Shown here piece after piece: positions 62,007 to 64,000 of a DNA stretch of 64,000 nucleotides (position 1 is the stretch's first letter; every line of letters begins with the position of its first letter). This stretch comes from CAVVFX01 sp963747535 (GTDB lineage: Bacteria; Acidobacteriota; Terriglobia; Bryobacterales; Bryobacteraceae), in NCBI GenBank assembly GCA_963747535.1, contig CAVVFX010000020.1, positions 620,001 to 684,000 on the forward strand. The letters are read 5' to 3'. Both the position numbers and the translations under genes were made by a program. The notes under the pieces are model-generated. The model made no database searches and was not told the DNA's origin. It worked only from the letters and a program-made list of their open reading frames with translations.

Positions 62007-64000
62007 TTATTTCAGGCTAATCGAGTTCTGGACCGGAATAAATGGTAGCTGGAGCGGGCCGAGGGCGACAAGCAGGCAGCGCGAGAGCAGCGTCCAGTCG
62101 TTGTCTGCGAGGCTTGGCGGTGCGGCGGTCGGGTACGGCGCAGCATTCAGCGAGTTCGTCCCAGTACCGTAGTTTGGCCCGTACTGCCAAAGAGCTTTTC
62201 CGCCGTTTGTGTAGATTTCGTGAGCAGGGAAGCAGGTGTGGGCGCCTGCAATCGATTCTGTGGATCCGTCGGCAGAGGCCGTTACGCTCAGGTTCCACTG
62301 GATCGGCGCGAGGAAGGAGGCATAGACATTCGGATCCTTGGCGGTTCCCGAAAATGAGGTGGTCACGCTGCCGTCGCTATTCACCGTGGTGGTGGGAGGG
62401 TTCAGGTTCGGCGGAATGGTCTCTTTTTCGAGGAGCTGGCTAGCGGTCCCGTTGCATGTCTTCGGTGCGTCGACGATGCTTGTGTTGATGATCAGCCCGC
62501 TGCGAGCGGGGTCGATGCCGTTGATGTCTGCGACCAGCGAGCCTGTGTCGTACATCCGGCTAACGCCCTGCCAGCCCTGCGGAGGAGTCGTTGTCCAACC
62601 CCCTCCCGGGAGTGGCGAGACTGTCAGGGGTTCGTAAATCCTGAAGGGAGGAGAGTAGGGGAAGTTTTGCAGCGTTGGGTTAGGAGTGTCTTGCGGTAAC
62701 CATTGAAAATTTCGATTATCCCCGCGGACCCACAGAGTGCTGGCGCCGGGTGTTCCAATGGGTACCTGATCGATGCCGGCTAGGCAGCCATTCGGCGACT
62801 GCACCCAGTTAGCGCGAATGAAAGCGCGGTATTGAACGTATATGCAACTCGCGCAACTGCTCGTTACATTTACCGGTTTCGAGTTGCTCTGTTGCTGCGC
62901 ACCTTGAGCGGGGGCGAAGTTGACGGTCGCCGTTCCGCTTGAGAGTACCGAGACGTTAACCGTCGGATCGGCGTTTGGGTCCACATCGAAATACGCTGAG
63001 ATTTGGGTGTCGGTAGGAGGGTTGTTTGGATCTATATTGGCTGTGACTCCGTTGCCTGAGATCACGATGGATGGGTTCGTGCCAAACCCGCTCCCGGTGA
63101 TGGTTACTGGCACGCCGACTGACCCAGCCTGGAAGGTGGAGGGCGTGATCGTGTCGATGACCGGCGTCGGATCGTTGCCAGAGATCGTTATGGCGGGCAT
63201 TCCAGGCGCCGAGGCGGTTGCCGCTGCCCCGATGCTCGCCGAAATTCCCGTGACGTTGCCCGATGAGTAAATTGCGATTTGTCCGCCGCCTCCGTTCGCG
63301 CCTGGGTAGCCGTCCCACGACTTCTCCTGGGCATCTGCTGCTGGATTGCCCTTCTTCCCGCCGGGCCCTCCGGTGCCCCCTTGTGCCTGTAGGGATCCGT
63401 TACCCACCGTAACATTGGTCGCAGTCAGTACGATGTTACCTCCGGCGCCGCCAGCGCCGCCGCCACCGCCTTCCGCACCCCAGTCTGCCCAGTAAAGGAC
63501 CGTGTAAACGCCGTTAATGTGCCCTACTGTCAACCAGTCGGCTCCGTCGCCGCCGTTCCCGCCGGCGCCACCGTTTCCTCCCACCACTGTGATCGAGCCG
63601 GTAATGTTTATGTTACCTGTCGCCGATAGGTAGATTGAGCCAGCACCTCCGCCGCCCCCGCCGCCCCCGCCGCCGCCGCTAAAGTTGTAGCTGACGTCGT
63701 CGTATTTGTTTGCTGTCCCCGAGTCCCACCCGCCCTCAGCCCCGGAGCCCCCGCCTGGGCTCGTTGCGCTCGTTGTAAGGCCTATGCCGGGCAGGATCTG
63801 AGACGGCCGAAAGCTACCGTCGTACCACGCGCCACCACTTTGCGACGCGCCGGTGCCGTTACTGCCCCCAGCGGAGCCCCCGCCTAGATCTGCTGCGTTT
63901 GAATTATCCGCGCTGACGTAACTGGGGCTTCCGTTCGCTGCTCCCGCCTGCGCTTGGGAGGTTCCGTCCTGGCCGTTAAAGTACCCGTTGACCTCCGTGG
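62007..64000 (-). CDS. Giant glycine-rich secreted protein, N-terminus beyond the window
   Basis: The frame is open from the window end to the stop at 62007 (about 664 codons visible). Visible order: Gly-rich units (ADLGGGSAGG, SPGGGSGAEGG, a run of ten Gly) alternating with short beta stretches (AGSIYLSATGNINITGSITV, GNIVLTATNVTVGN, GGQIAIYSSGNVTGIS); IPT/TIG (TPVIDTITPSTFQAGSVGVP); and a C-terminal domain (YVQYRAFIRANWVQSPNGCL, RGDNRNFQWLPQDTPNPTLQ, AGAHTCFPAHEIYTNGGKAL). It gives the intact version of the fragment at 52446-53861. Surface-exposed matrix or adhesin likely; the start and signal peptide are outside. Confidence 0.75.
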   Translation of the reverse strand, partial: TEVNGYFNGQDGTSQAQAGAANGSPSYVSADNSNAADLGGGSAGGSNGTGASQSGGAWYDGSFRPSQILPGIGLTTSATSPGGGSGAEGGWDSGTANKYDDVSYNFSGGGGGGGGGGGAGSIYLSATGNINITGSITVVGGNGGAGGNGGDGADWLTVGHINGVYTVLYWADWGAEGGGGGAGGAGGNIVLTATNVTVGNGSLQAQGGTGGPGGKKGNPAADAQEKSWDGYPGANGGGGQIAIYSSGNVTGISASIGAAATASAPGMPAITISGNDPTPVIDTITPSTFQAGSVGVPVTITGSGFGTNPSIVISGNGVTANIDPNNPPTDTQISAYFDVDPNADPTVNVSVLSSGTATVNFAPAQGAQQQSNSKPVNVTSSCASCIYVQYRAFIRANWVQSPNGCLAGIDQVPIGTPGASTLWVRGDNRNFQWLPQDTPNPTLQNFPYSPPFRIYEPLTVSPLPGGGWTTTPPQGWQGVSRMYDTGSLVADINGIDPARSGLIINTSIVDAPKTCNGTASQLLEKETIPPNLNPPTTTVNSDGSVTTSFSGTAKDPNVYASFLAPIQWNLSVTASADGSTESIAGAHTCFPAHEIYTNGGKALWQYGPNYGTGTNSLNAAPYPTAAPPSLADNDWTLLSRCLLVALGPLQLPFIPVQNSISLK

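Noticed and set aside
1..64000. tRNA, rRNA and riboswitch genes
   Set aside because: No cloverleaf, rRNA-like stretch or known riboswitch core was recognised by eye; a covariance-model search would be needed to be certain.

Overview
The window looks like chromosome of an acidobacterium related to Candidatus Solibacter/Bryobacterales. The reasons are a C-terminal domain of the Solibacter type (TIGR03437 family) in two secreted proteins, a VWFA-related acidobacterial protein (TIGR03436 type) directly after an Oar-like TonB receptor, a PEP-CTERM-like protein, and moderately high GC with many GTG/TTG starts. These assignments come from reading the sequence and remembered family features; no searches were run. 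No tRNA, rRNA or CRISPR array was seen.

Layout. 0.2-3.7 kb: a polyamine-type ABC importer (two permeases and a binding protein, no ATPase in view) and a short-chain dehydrogenase. 3.8-10.5 kb, minus strand: a coiled-coil membrane protein, a rocD-proC operon (ornithine to proline), a divergent membrane pyrophosphatase and a GerW/YtfJ-like protein with a shifted membrane tail. 11-20.4 kb: a degenerate GGDEF protein, an AT-hook protein, two secreted alpha/beta hydrolases, xerD-cca and a PEP-CTERM-like protein. 20.5-25.2 kb is an accessory patch of small genes: a zinc-finger-like protein, a coiled-coil peptide, a membrane HNH protein, an EXLDI-type protein with a palindromic upstream site, and a broken family member. 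25.4-31.2 kb: a TonB receptor broken by a T-run and a coupled VWA protein. 31.2-33 kb holds an orphan antitoxin, a tail-fibre remnant and mobile-element debris.

From 33 kb to the end of the window the genes run almost entirely on the minus strand. The region is a mosaic array of very large secreted modular proteins built from coathanger-stack, Ig-like, InlB-like, IPT/TIG, glycine-rich and DUF4214 modules. They alternate with small secreted HEAT-like proteins and CarboxypepD_reg-like proteins. Three fragments of a tail-fibre-type gene are embedded between them, and a fourth lies just outside at 31.8-32.2 kb. One giant gene is split in frame by an ISAzo13-type insertion (37720-39046, flanked by CTAAGG). 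A second is broken by a 17-bp deletion and another frameshift. A 3-kb block (52.07-55.02 kb) is a patchwork of pseudogene pieces, one of which is a 364-bp near-identical copy of a segment at 59.3 kb joined through a 7-bp microhomology.

How the parts may work together (inference): the 33-64 kb array resembles a surface or secreted adhesin/enzyme locus that diversifies by duplication and recombination. Each giant protein is paired with a HEAT-like partner, and some also with a CarboxypepD_reg-like protein. Palindromic dispersed repeats sit in many intergenic gaps, and one is used as coding sequence at the start of the VWA gene.
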